A stretch of 64,000 nucleotides of DNA, taken from UBA1723 sp045629285 (GTDB lineage Bacteria > Bacteroidota > Bacteroidia > Bacteroidales > Paludibacteraceae). The stretch spans positions 124,001-188,000 of the forward strand of contig JAZQQY010000052.1 in NCBI GenBank assembly GCA_045629285.1, written 5' to 3'. This document shows, piece by piece, positions 50,081-58,227 of this stretch (the stretch's first letter is position 1; each line of letters opens with the position of its first letter). The notes under the pieces are model-generated. The model was not told where the DNA came from. It did no database searches and worked only from the letters and a program-made list of their open reading frames with translations. The translations under genes were made by a program, and so were the position numbers.

Positions 50081-52888
50081 CTATTTGTTCGGCTTCATCT
50101 TCACTTCAAGAAGATTGCCTGACTTTACTATTGACTTCAACATCTCGCGTATATCCTCGCTTGTGATAGATGCAAGTGTCTCAGTGTATGCAGGATTGTC
50201 GCACCAACCGTATCTGCTTAAATGTACAAGCTGTCCGTTCCAGTATCCGTTTTCAAGTAGACTCTCTGCGTATGATTTCTGCATGGCCTCTTTTGCTTTC
50301 TGGAAATCGTCGGCACGAACTCCTTCTTTGATGATCTTGTCGATCTCTTCTTTGATGATTCCGCTCAACAACTCTTCCTTGTCTGGATCTGTGTCGAATG
50401 CTATCTTCAAAAATGCTGATGGCTTCGGAATCACGGACATCGACTGCCTTACTGCCACTCCGTATGTTCCTCCTTCTCTTTCTCGACATGACTCCAGGTA
50501 ACGGTAGTCAAGTACTGAACGAAGAATTGCAAACTGCAATTTGTTCTTCAAACTGTATTCCATTTCTGCCATGTAAGAGAAATAGTCTGCTGATTTTGGA
50601 ACAGATAGCGTCTTGCTGAATTCACATTTTGTGTGGCCGGATGGATGTCTCACACCTCTGTCTACCCAGCCTTTCTGTTTGCTCTTGGCTGATTTAATAC
50701 CGCCAATATACGAAAGAATCTCGTTTTTCACGCTATCTTCCGACAAATTTCCTACAAAAACGTATGTAAATTTCTCTGGACAGTAGAATAGGGACTTGTA
50801 AACCTTTATCGCATCTGTCTCCTTGATTTCAGAAAGAGATTCTTTCTTGAATGGCTTTGTATAGCTGTTTCTGCTTGTTGTCAACACCTGAATAGAGTCG
50901 CGATAGTCGTTCATCGGATCCGTAGAACGGTTCTCCAGGATTGTCTCATATTGCGACATCAAAGATGCGTATGCTTTCGGGTCTTTACGTACGTTTGTCT
51001 GCAGCAAATATACGATTTGAAGCATTGTCTTGAAATCCTTCACTGTGCTTCGTCCTGATATTTTAGACTCGTACATTGAAATATTCGGAGCGACTGTGAC
51101 GTTCTTGCCTGCCAAAGCTTTCTCCAGCTGGATTGCATCGAAGTCGCCCAAACCGTTGCTCTCGATGATGTTGTCGGCAAGTTTTGCTGAAGATAGCATA
51201 GAAAGTTTGTCGACAGTAGAGATACCTCCTTCGCTATATGCGGTCATCAAGATTTCGTCGTTCTTAAGTTTTGTTGACTTGATAATGACCTTGGCTCCGT
51301 TGGATAGAGTCCACATTGTATAGTCAAGTTTCGGATTGTGGTAAGTGTCCACTATCTTTCCTGCTTTTGGCTCTTTCTTGATGATTGGCTGATTCTTGGT
51401 TTTGTCGATATATGGCGACGCTGCAATCTTCTCACGGTTTGCCATCAACTGCATCAATTGACCTTCGCTTGGCAAAGATGCCTTGTCTTTCTCTGCGGCA
51501 GTCATTAATACTGTTACCTGATTTGTCTTGAAATAGTCAGCGAAACGCTTGTTCACCACCTCAGTTGTGATTGCAGGAAGCATTTGGTTGATTGTGTTGT
51601 ACTCCCATTCGATTCCAGGGATTGGCTCGAATGTTGTGAAATTACGCTTGTATTCTCCTACGTAAGAGTTGTTCTTTGCTTTGGTTCTCTCTGCGTATGC
51701 TTTTTCAAAAGATGACTTAGTTGTCTCTTTTGCTCTGTATAGCTCGCTATCTGTAAACCCGTAGCGTCTGACCTGTTCTGCCAATGAAAGGATTTTCTCC
51801 GATGCTTCCATGCAACGGTTGTCCTTCACCACATACATCAATTCATATCCGTCGCAACTCTTTACCTGGCTTCCGTACGACATTGATGCGTAGCTGAAAG
51901 GACAATCCTTCTCTTTGATGATTTCGTCGATTCTGGCGTTGACCATTTTTGCGATTAGGTTGTCGATGATGCTGGTAGAGTAACCTACGATCGAAGCGTA
52001 CATCTCTTCTGGCATGGCATCGTGACGGAATGTCATGTTTCCGAGAGTGTACTTTGCCTCTGGGTCTGTCAAAATACAAACCTTGGTTGTGTCAAGTTTC
52101 TTAAGATCATACACTACACGAGTCGCAGGATTGACTCTCTCAGGAATGTCTGCGAATAACTCCTTGACCTTGTTCTCTACGTAGTCGACATCCACGTCGC
52201 CTACAATAATGATACCCTGCAAATCTGGACGATACCATTTCTTATAATATGCACGAAGCGAATCAGGGTGGAAATTCATGATGATTGCCGTATCTCCGAT
52301 GATGTCGCGCTTCGCATATTGAGAACCCTCATATAATATAGATGAGGATTTTTTCCAAAGTCGACGGTCGGATGTGTTGCGAGTACGCCACTCCTCAAGG
52401 ATAACGCCTCTCTCTTTGTCGATCTCGTCATCTTCGCACGAAATGAAACTTGACCAGTCGTGAAGGATAAGCAGACATGAATCTACGATGCTGCTGCGGT
52501 ATGTAGGTACTGCTTTCAGATTGTAAACTGTTTCGTCGAGTGAAGTGTAGGCATTGATGTTAGCACCAAACTTTACTCCTATAGTCTCTAGGTAGTTGAT
52601 GATGCCTTTGCCAGGATAGTTTTTAGTTCCGTTAAAAGCGATATGCTCAAGGAAGTGAGCCAAACCATTCTGGCTGTCCTCCTCAAGAATTGCACCTACA
52701 TTCTGAACAATATAGAAGTCGGCGCGCTCCTTCTCCGTCTCGTTATGACGTATATAATATGTAAGTTTGTTGTCCAAAATGCCATAACGAAGGTCCGGAT
52801 CCATAGGCAATGGCTCGAATTTCTGCTGTGCAACACAGGCTAATGCTGCATTTAACGCTAAAAATATGCTGAACAGTATTTTTTTCAT
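50081..52888 (-). CDS. M16 family zinc peptidase (insulinase/PqqL type)
   Basis: A 935-residue exported metallopeptidase. Signal peptide (about 1-20, ACVAQQ); first M16 domain with inverted zinc motif HFLEHIAF (HxxEH, about 82-86) and the downstream Glu in RGVILEEWR; three further M16-type domains without zinc motifs, as in long single-chain pitrilysins. Likely periplasmic or outer-membrane associated. Single gene. Confidence 0.93.
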   Translation of the reverse strand: MKKILFSIFLALNAALACVAQQKFEPLPMDPDLRYGILDNKLTYYIRHNETEKERADFYIVQNVGAILEEDSQNGLAHFLEHIAFNGTKNYPGKGIINYLETIGVKFGANINAYTSLDETVYNLKAVPTYRSSIVDSCLLILHDWSSFISCEDDEIDKERGVILEEWRTRNTSDRRLWKKSSSILYEGSQYAKRDIIGDTAIIMNFHPDSLRAYYKKWYRPDLQGIIIVGDVDVDYVENKVKELFADIPERVNPATRVVYDLKKLDTTKVCILTDPEAKYTLGNMTFRHDAMPEEMYASIVGYSTSIIDNLIAKMVNARIDEIIKEKDCPFSYASMSYGSQVKSCDGYELMYVVKDNRCMEASEKILSLAEQVRRYGFTDSELYRAKETTKSSFEKAYAERTKAKNNSYVGEYKRNFTTFEPIPGIEWEYNTINQMLPAITTEVVNKRFADYFKTNQVTVLMTAAEKDKASLPSEGQLMQLMANREKIAASPYIDKTKNQPIIKKEPKAGKIVDTYHNPKLDYTMWTLSNGAKVIIKSTKLKNDEILMTAYSEGGISTVDKLSMLSSAKLADNIIESNGLGDFDAIQLEKALAGKNVTVAPNISMYESKISGRSTVKDFKTMLQIVYLLQTNVRKDPKAYASLMSQYETILENRSTDPMNDYRDSIQVLTTSRNSYTKPFKKESLSEIKETDAIKVYKSLFYCPEKFTYVFVGNLSEDSVKNEILSYIGGIKSAKSKQKGWVDRGVRHPSGHTKCEFSKTLSVPKSADYFSYMAEMEYSLKNKLQFAILRSVLDYRYLESCREREGGTYGVAVRQSMSVIPKPSAFLKIAFDTDPDKEELLSGIIKEEIDKIIKEGVRADDFQKAKEAMQKSYAESLLENGYWNGQLVHLSRYGWCDNPAYTETLASITSEDIREMLKSIVKSGNLLEVKMKPNK

Positions 52889-52957
52889 TTTTGTTTTGTG
52901 TTTAAAAAGCTAAAAGTGAAAATCAACGGTTTAAACCACTTTTTTATTTTTTATCTA

Positions 52958-52965
52958 CAAAAATA
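52958..52965 (-). promoter_or_regulatory. -7 element of the M16 gene
   Basis: Minus strand TATTTTTG, about 70 bases before the ATG. No good -33 partner was found. Confidence 0.4.
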
Positions 52966-52982
52966 CACTAATTTTTGACAAG

Positions 52983-52999
52983 TTGGCACGCTTTTTGTA
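52983..52999 (+). promoter_or_regulatory. Sigma-54-like sequence before the small secreted protein gene
   Basis: TTGGCACG-CTTT-TTGTA resembles the -24/-12 pattern TTGGCACG-N4-TTGC(A/T) with correct spacing, but the -12 GC is GT. No matching TAnnTTTG promoter is seen for this gene, which starts 35 bases downstream. Confidence 0.3.
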
Positions 53000-53034
53000 T
53001 GTAATTTAATAGAAAGATTTAACAAACTAAAATA

Positions 53035-53346
53035 ATGAAAACTGTTTTAAGAACAATTTGTGCAATCGTGATGTTGTCTGGCGTGTCTGCTTACGCTAAC
53101 GAGTTCACTACTGCGTCAGTAGAGAAGACTTACATCAAGTGCACTATGAACGCTAAAGGTGAAAGAGTACCAAACTATTTTGTTGTCGTTGATGGCGTAG
53201 CTCATCAGACTGACTCCCGTACTTTCTTTGAAATCAAGAAGGCAAGAAACGAGGAGAAGAAGAATTTTGCTAATCGTCAGCAGAATAATTTGAACAATTC
53301 GGAGAAAGACAAAAGTATTGCTTTAAGCGAGGGTAATACTCTATAA
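53035..53346 (+). CDS. Small exported protein, unknown function
   Basis: A 103-residue protein with a clear signal peptide (MKTVLRTICAIVMLSGVSAYA-N) and a mature part of about 80 residues that is polar and probably partly disordered: a short beta-like part (PNYFVVVDGVAHQTD) and a Lys/Glu/Asn-rich tail. No family recognised. Three hairpins in a row follow the stop (53358-53480). Confidence 0.7.
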   Translation: MKTVLRTICAIVMLSGVSAYANEFTTASVEKTYIKCTMNAKGERVPNYFVVVDGVAHQTDSRTFFEIKKARNEEKKNFANRQQNNLNNSEKDKSIALSEGNTL

Positions 53347-53357
53347 GATTTTTTTTG

Positions 53358-53485
53358 ACGCGTTGAACGCGTATTTCATTTCACATTGTTTTTGTTTGTC
53401 CTTATTTCTAAGAATGAGTGTGAATGCTCATTCTTGTCCATAACATTTATTTTTAAGGTGACGGAGTAATTCGTCACCTTGGTTT
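53358..53485 (+). terminator. Three successive hairpins, the last a strong terminator
   Basis: ACGCGT-TGA-ACGCGT (53358-53372); AAGAATGAG/CTCATTCTT (53410-53435); AAGGTGACG/CGTCACCTT (53455-53480) followed by GGTTTTTT. Only the last has a T run. Confidence 0.65.
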
Positions 53486-53530
53486 TTTAAATATTGCATA
53501 GAATTTATGTTTAGTACCGCAAAAATTGAA

Positions 53531-53538
53531 TATATTTG
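53531..53538 (+). promoter_or_regulatory. -7 element of nadC
   Basis: TATATTTG, 27 bases before the ATG at 53565. Confidence 0.55.
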
Positions 53539-53564
53539 CACAAAACAATTTAAAGTTAGAACAG

Positions 53565-54416
53565 ATGAAGAAAACTGAAGATGAATTGATAGAGGATATG
53601 CTTAACACAGCATTTTCCGAGGATATAGGTGATGGCGACCACACAACTCTTTGCTGTATTCCTGATACAGCTATGGGTAAGGCTAAACTTCTTGTTAAGG
53701 AAGACGGTGTACTTGCAGGCGTTGACATCGCTCTGCGTGTATTCAAGAAGTTCGATCCGGAATTGAAGGTTGAGGTTTTGATGCACGACGGTGATACAAT
53801 CAAGAAAGGTGATATCGTATTCTACGTTGAGGGTAAGACTCAGTCGCTGCTTCAGACAGAGCGTTTGGTTCTAAACCTAATGCAGAGAATGAGTGGTATC
53901 GCTACTCAGACAAGAAAGTATGTCAAGCTTCTTGATGGTCTTCACACTCGTGTGCTTGACACTCGTAAGACTACTCCAGGTTTGCGTATCATCGAGAAGA
54001 TGGCTGTTAAGATTGGAGGAGGTGTAAATCACCGTATCGGTCTTTACGATATGATTCTTTTGAAGGACAACCACGTTGATTTCGCTGGTGGTATCGACAA
54101 GGCTATCAACCGTGCTAAGCAGTACTGCAAGGACCACAACAAGGATCTTAAGATTGAGATCGAGGTTCGTAGCATGGATGAGCTTGAGCAGGTTATGGCT
54201 GTTGGCGGTGTCGACAGAATCATGCTTGACAACTTCAACACTGAGCTTACTCGTAAGGCTGTAGAGAGAATCGGTGGCAAGTATGAGACAGAGTCGTCTG
54301 GTGGTATCACAATCGATACACTTCGCAGCTACGCAGAGTGTGGCGTCGACTACATCTCAGTTGGTGCTTTGACTCACTCTGTCAAGGGCTTGGATTTGAG
54401 TTTGAAGGCTTGCTAA
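53565..54416 (+). CDS. nadC: Nicotinate-nucleotide pyrophosphorylase (carboxylating)
   Basis: A 283-residue quinolinate phosphoribosyltransferase of NAD synthesis. Motifs: EDIGDGDHTT, ERLVLNLMQRMSGIAT, LDTRKTTPGLR, LLKDNHVD, IEVEVR-type strand (KIEIEVRSMDE), DRIMLDNF and SSGGITIDT. The start at 53565 is used because it follows the promoter element; a longer in-frame start at 53526 would precede it. nadA and nadB are not in the window. Confidence 0.96.
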   Translation: MKKTEDELIEDMLNTAFSEDIGDGDHTTLCCIPDTAMGKAKLLVKEDGVLAGVDIALRVFKKFDPELKVEVLMHDGDTIKKGDIVFYVEGKTQSLLQTERLVLNLMQRMSGIATQTRKYVKLLDGLHTRVLDTRKTTPGLRIIEKMAVKIGGGVNHRIGLYDMILLKDNHVDFAGGIDKAINRAKQYCKDHNKDLKIEIEVRSMDELEQVMAVGGVDRIMLDNFNTELTRKAVERIGGKYETESSGGITIDTLRSYAECGVDYISVGALTHSVKGLDLSLKAC

Positions 54417-54481
54417 TCAATTGCTGATTAACGGTTAATGATTAATAATGAAGGCAATGGGTGCAAATACCATTGCCTTTA

Positions 54482-55942
54482 TCATTTCATTCCTCTCGCC
54501 ATCTTCACCGTATCCCAGGCAGCATTGATCTGCTTCATTGTCTCTGTGGCTTGACGTATAGCTTCTTCTCCCAACTTGGCAGCATTGTCTGGATGATATT
54601 TGATGGCCATAGCTCGGTAGGCTTTTTTGACTTCTGCATCCGACACACTCATGTCGACTCCAAGAATGTCGTATGCCTCTTTGCCTGACATCCAACCTTT
54701 TTGCTGGTAGTGGCTTTTTTTGTCGTTTGTGTTGGATTGGTCGTTTGTGTTGGATTGGTTGTTTTTATATTCTTTCTTTTCCTTTTGCTTTTTTTTCTGA
54801 TTGTTGTCGTCAGACTTTGAAGATTGGGACTCTTTTTCTTTATAAGAATTCTGTTGGTATTTCTTCTGGAAGATACTTTGTATTCTCTTAAATTCATAAT
54901 ATCCGATGCCTAAATTCTCTGCGATTTTATTGATAATCTTTCTTTCGTTGATATATAGGCGATCGTCTGCGTACGCTACTGCCAATAGCTCCATGATAAG
55001 CTCTGTCTTTGCGACGTCGTTCATGTTTGCTTTTAAGAAATCATAATTTGCCTTTGGAATATATTTATCCTTGTTGTTTATGATGAACAGAAATTTTTTT
55101 AATGCTATCTTTTGTTCGTTATCGGTCTTGTAGTATCTGTGTATTGCGTATTTGACATAATTTAACTTACTGTTCCACTGCTTATTGTCTGCTGATAATA
55201 CTTCAGCAAACAATATTAGAATTGAATATTTGAATAAAGATTCTGTGTTGTATTTTTGCTTGTTTCTCAACTCAAAATCCATGATGATATCTGAGTATTC
55301 TTCTTTTTCAATATAAAGTTTTTTTGCGATGCTGTAAATAACAGAACTCTCGCTATTAAGAAATTCTTCGTCGGCGTAAGCTACACTTAACAAATCTTGG
55401 ATAATTTCTTTCTTGCGTTCTCTTTTATTAGTATGGAGTGATTCATTTATTTTTTTACAACAGGTGTTGATGCCTGTCTTTGTTGCCCCTAATTTCCAGT
55501 GAAAAAGTTCAAGTGCTTTTTTTTGCTCTTCCTCAGACTTAAAATATTTTTTGATTATCTCATTTACTTTGTCCAACTCACACTGCATCAATTCTTTATC
55601 GCTTTTTTTGATTGTGGCTATCAATGCAATAATTTCGTTGTAGATGTTCCTTTCTCTGATTTCTTTTAATGTGTCGACCTTTTTCTTTTCTTCATGGTTC
55701 TCTTTTCTCTTTTCTATATTGTCCTCTTTATCCAATTCCTCAATCTTTATGCCTACCTTTATGAACAATAATAAGGCAGGTATAGAAACTGGTAGAATCA
55801 ACAATCCTTTTGTGATTGTTGAAATATCATTAAAAATAGAGTAGAATATTCCCACAACTGCAGACAAATTGCCGAGAACTGCAAATGGGCCAAGCAATGA
55901 TAATAAAATATTCAATAATATAATTTTTATTCTTCTATTCAT
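54482..55942 (-). CDS. Membrane-anchored TerB-type / DnaJ-domain protein
   Basis: A 486-residue protein. Two hydrophobic spans near the N-terminus (about 7-30, 36-60); a charged region; two TerB-like helical domains (about 90-280 and 285-370, each with LLAVAYADDR- or LLSVAYADEEF-type segments); a low-complexity Lys/Asn/Gln linker (about 375-420) with the direct repeat NTNDQSNTND; and a C-terminal J domain (about 425-486, YDILGVDMSVSDAEVKKAYR, HPD at 450-452). The plan is that of DjlA, an inner-membrane DnaK co-chaperone, but with doubled TerB domains. The A+T-rich coding and lysine richness differ from its neighbours. Confidence 0.85.
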   Translation of the reverse strand: MNRRIKIILLNILLSLLGPFAVLGNLSAVVGIFYSIFNDISTITKGLLILPVSIPALLLFIKVGIKIEELDKEDNIEKRKENHEEKKKVDTLKEIRERNIYNEIIALIATIKKSDKELMQCELDKVNEIIKKYFKSEEEQKKALELFHWKLGATKTGINTCCKKINESLHTNKRERKKEIIQDLLSVAYADEEFLNSESSVIYSIAKKLYIEKEEYSDIIMDFELRNKQKYNTESLFKYSILILFAEVLSADNKQWNSKLNYVKYAIHRYYKTDNEQKIALKKFLFIINNKDKYIPKANYDFLKANMNDVAKTELIMELLAVAYADDRLYINERKIINKIAENLGIGYYEFKRIQSIFQKKYQQNSYKEKESQSSKSDDNNQKKKQKEKKEYKNNQSNTNDQSNTNDKKSHYQQKGWMSGKEAYDILGVDMSVSDAEVKKAYRAMAIKYHPDNAAKLGEEAIRQATETMKQINAAWDTVKMARGMK

Positions 55943-55991
55943 AGATTAGTGGAAGAACTTAATATATTTGGTGGATATACTTAAATATTTC

Positions 55992-56861
55992 CTAATTATT
56001 CTTTTTCTCATCAAAGAGCAATGCTCCACAGTGTCTGCAATAAATTGCGTCGTCTTCTTGGCCTTTGCTTCCGCAGTGCAGGCAGATTTTAGTCTTGCTG
56101 ATTTTTCGTTTCTCGTTAGCAAGGGAAAGGGAGAATATACCCGTCGGTACAGATAGAATGGAGTATCCGAGAAGCATAACTATTGTGGTTAGGAATCTGC
56201 CAAGAGGAGTTACAGGAGTGATGTCTCCGTAGCCTACAGTCGTCAATGTCACGACAGCCCAGTAGATGCTTTCAGGAATGCTGCTGAACGTAGCGTCTTC
56301 TCCACCTTCCACAAGATACATGATCGCTCCGATTGAAGTGACAAGCAACAGTACGAAGACAGCAAAAATGATAGTCTTGCGCATTCCCGTCTTTATCGCA
56401 TTAAGCATCATTTCACCCTCTTTGATGAAGGCGAACAATTTGAATATTCGGAATATACGTATCACTCGGAATATACGTATCACCATGATCGCATGGGCCT
56501 GTGGAATGAAGATTGCCAAATAGGTAGGCAAAATAGAAAGAATGTCTATTATGCCGAATGTGCTCAATGTGTACTGGCTTGGTCTCTCCGAACAGTAGAT
56601 ACGCAATATGTATTCAATTGTGAAGAATATAGTGAAGATCCACTCCAAAATGTGTAGTCCTCGACGGAAATTGTCAGGCATGTCCACTGTCTCCATGATG
56701 GCGATTCCTACACTCAGAAGGATAAACCAGATAAGGATGACATCAAACAGACGACCAAGGTAGGTGTCTGTTCCGAAAATGATTTCGTTCGCCTTAGCTT
56801 TGACGTAAGGGTTCTTCGAAATAAAGTTCCAAACTCGTTTGATGTTCTCTTTCAGTGTCAT
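55992..56861 (-). CDS. Voltage-gated potassium channel family protein with C-terminal zinc ribbon
   Basis: A 289-residue six-span cation channel. S4 is marked by MVIRIFRVIRIFRIFKLF with arginines every third or fourth residue; the selectivity filter is TVGYGD (about 208-213). After S6 a short tail carries CLHCGSKGQ and CRHCGALLF, a zinc ribbon in place of the common RCK domain. The start at 56861 is used rather than the in-frame ATG at 56882 because a TAATTTTG element (56887-56880) overlaps the latter. Confidence 0.92.
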   Translation of the reverse strand: MTLKENIKRVWNFISKNPYVKAKANEIIFGTDTYLGRLFDVILIWFILLSVGIAIMETVDMPDNFRRGLHILEWIFTIFFTIEYILRIYCSERPSQYTLSTFGIIDILSILPTYLAIFIPQAHAIMVIRIFRVIRIFRIFKLFAFIKEGEMMLNAIKTGMRKTIIFAVFVLLLVTSIGAIMYLVEGGEDATFSSIPESIYWAVVTLTTVGYGDITPVTPLGRFLTTIVMLLGYSILSVPTGIFSLSLANEKRKISKTKICLHCGSKGQEDDAIYCRHCGALLFDEKKNN

Positions 56862-56879
56862 TTTTGAAAAATTATGGTG

Positions 56880-56887
56880 CAAAATTA
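56880..56887 (-). promoter_or_regulatory. -7 element of the potassium channel gene
   Basis: Minus strand TAATTTTG; overlaps the upstream candidate start and so supports the start at 56861. Confidence 0.5.
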
Positions 56888-56915
56888 AGAATTTCAGTTC
56901 TAATAGAAAAAAATG

Positions 56916-56947
56916 TTTGCGTTATTTGATATGAATGATTATTTTTG
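56916..56947 (+). promoter_or_regulatory. Promoter of the bamD operon
   Basis: TTTG (56916-56919), 20-base spacer, TATTTTTG (56940-56947). The -7 element ends only eight bases before the bamD ATG, so the message would be nearly leaderless. Confidence 0.55.
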
Positions 56948-56955
56948 TGCCGTTT

Positions 56956-57780
56956 ATGAAAAATTGTTTATCGTTCATACTTGTGTCAATAGTGTCGGTG
57001 TTTGCATTGACATCGTGCGGTGGGTTTGGAAAAGTCCAGCGTAGTACTGATAATGAGTACAAATACGCTATGACCAAAGAGTATTTTGAAAAAGAGAAAT
57101 GGTTAAATTGCGCTGTCATCGGACAATCGATTCTTCAGGCGTTCCGTGGAACGGAAAAGGGAGAGGAAACGTTATATATGGTATGCAAGAGCCATTTGAA
57201 TAATGAGGATTATCCTATTGCTCGTACATATATAAAGAGCTATATCAAGAGTTATCCGCGTGGCAAGTACATCGAGGAGGAAGCTTTCGACCTTGCTTAT
57301 TGCTACTACAAGGAGAGCCCGGATATGAAATTGGACCAGGAACCTACCGATGCAGCAATAGAGGCATTGGAAAGTTTCATCGACTTGTATCCAAATTCTG
57401 AGAATGCAGGATTGGCTAAGGAGATGTTGATCGAGATGCGTGAAAAGTTGGCGGAGAAGGAGTTGTACAACGTGAAGCTCTACTATGATTTGGGAGATTA
57501 CCGTGGCAACAACTATATGTCGGCAATCATCGCTGCAAGAAACGCAAAAAAGAAGTATCCTGATAGCCGATACAACGAAGATTTGTCTTACTACATTCTA
57601 AAAAGCTACTATAGTCAGGCTGACGAGAGTGTAGAGAGCAAACAGTATGACAGATATGTCGACACTAAAGACGAGTGTTACTCATTTATGAAGGAGTATC
57701 CGTCTACCAAATATGCAAAGGAGGTTGAATCGATTCAGCACAAGGTTGACAGATATTTGGAGCGTCATAAGATTAAATAG
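56956..57780 (+). CDS. bamD: BamD, outer membrane protein assembly lipoprotein
   Basis: A 274-residue lipoprotein (lipobox LTSC, followed by GGFGKVQRSTD) made of tetratricopeptide-type helical repeats: AMTKEYFEKEKWLNCAVIGQ, YPIARTYIKSYIKSYP, AIEALESFIDLYPNSENA, SAIIAARNAKKKYPDSRY. BamD is a core part of the BAM complex that inserts beta-barrels. The start at 56956 begins the signal peptide; an ATG seven codons upstream would lie within the promoter. First gene of bamD-rpoZ-coaBC-DUF4835-recN. Confidence 0.93.
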   Translation: MKNCLSFILVSIVSVFALTSCGGFGKVQRSTDNEYKYAMTKEYFEKEKWLNCAVIGQSILQAFRGTEKGEETLYMVCKSHLNNEDYPIARTYIKSYIKSYPRGKYIEEEAFDLAYCYYKESPDMKLDQEPTDAAIEALESFIDLYPNSENAGLAKEMLIEMREKLAEKELYNVKLYYDLGDYRGNNYMSAIIAARNAKKKYPDSRYNEDLSYYILKSYYSQADESVESKQYDRYVDTKDECYSFMKEYPSTKYAKEVESIQHKVDRYLERHKIK

Positions 57781-57805
57781 AAAATAAGGTTAAAAATACA
57801 ATAAA

Positions 57806-58138
57806 ATGGATTTTAAGAAAGTCAACGCACCTACGACTACGGTTACAAGAGACATGAACAGCTTGAGTGAGCGTACTGGTAACATCTATGAGACTGTTAG
57901 CATCATTGGTAAGCGTGCCAATCAGGTCAGCATCGATATCAAGAATGAGCTTGACAAGAAGTTGAAGGAGTTTGAAATTGGCAACGACAATCTTGACGAG
58001 GTTTTTGAGAACCGTGAGCAGATTGAGATTTCTCGTTACTACGAGAGATTGCCAAAGCCAGTACTTATCGCTACTAAGGAGTATGAGGACGGAGATATCT
58101 CATACAGAATGGCTCAGAAGGTTCAGAAGAACAAGTAA
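57806..58138 (+). CDS. rpoZ: RNA polymerase omega-like subunit (Rpb6 type)
   Basis: A 110-residue Bacteroidota omega subunit: IYETVSIIGKRANQVS matches the conserved omega/Rpb6 helix, and the C-terminal part ends in PVLIATKEYEDGDISYRMA. Its place between bamD and coaBC is the usual one in this phylum. It helps assemble and stabilise RNA polymerase. Confidence 0.87.
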   Translation: MDFKKVNAPTTTVTRDMNSLSERTGNIYETVSIIGKRANQVSIDIKNELDKKLKEFEIGNDNLDEVFENREQIEISRYYERLPKPVLIATKEYEDGDISYRMAQKVQKNK

Positions 58139-58159
58139 TTCGTATTTATGTGATATAAA

Positions 58160-58208
58160 AGGGAGTTCGGAGGAGTAATCTGCCGCACTCTCTTTTTTCT
58201 TTTTTTAG
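58160..58208 (+). terminator. Weak terminator or attenuator after rpoZ
   Basis: AGGGAGT..CGG pairs imperfectly with CCG..ACTCTCT, followed by TTTTTTCTTTTTTT. It may partly separate bamD-rpoZ from coaBC. Confidence 0.4.
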
Positions 58209-58227
58209 ACGGGATTCAATTAGAAAT

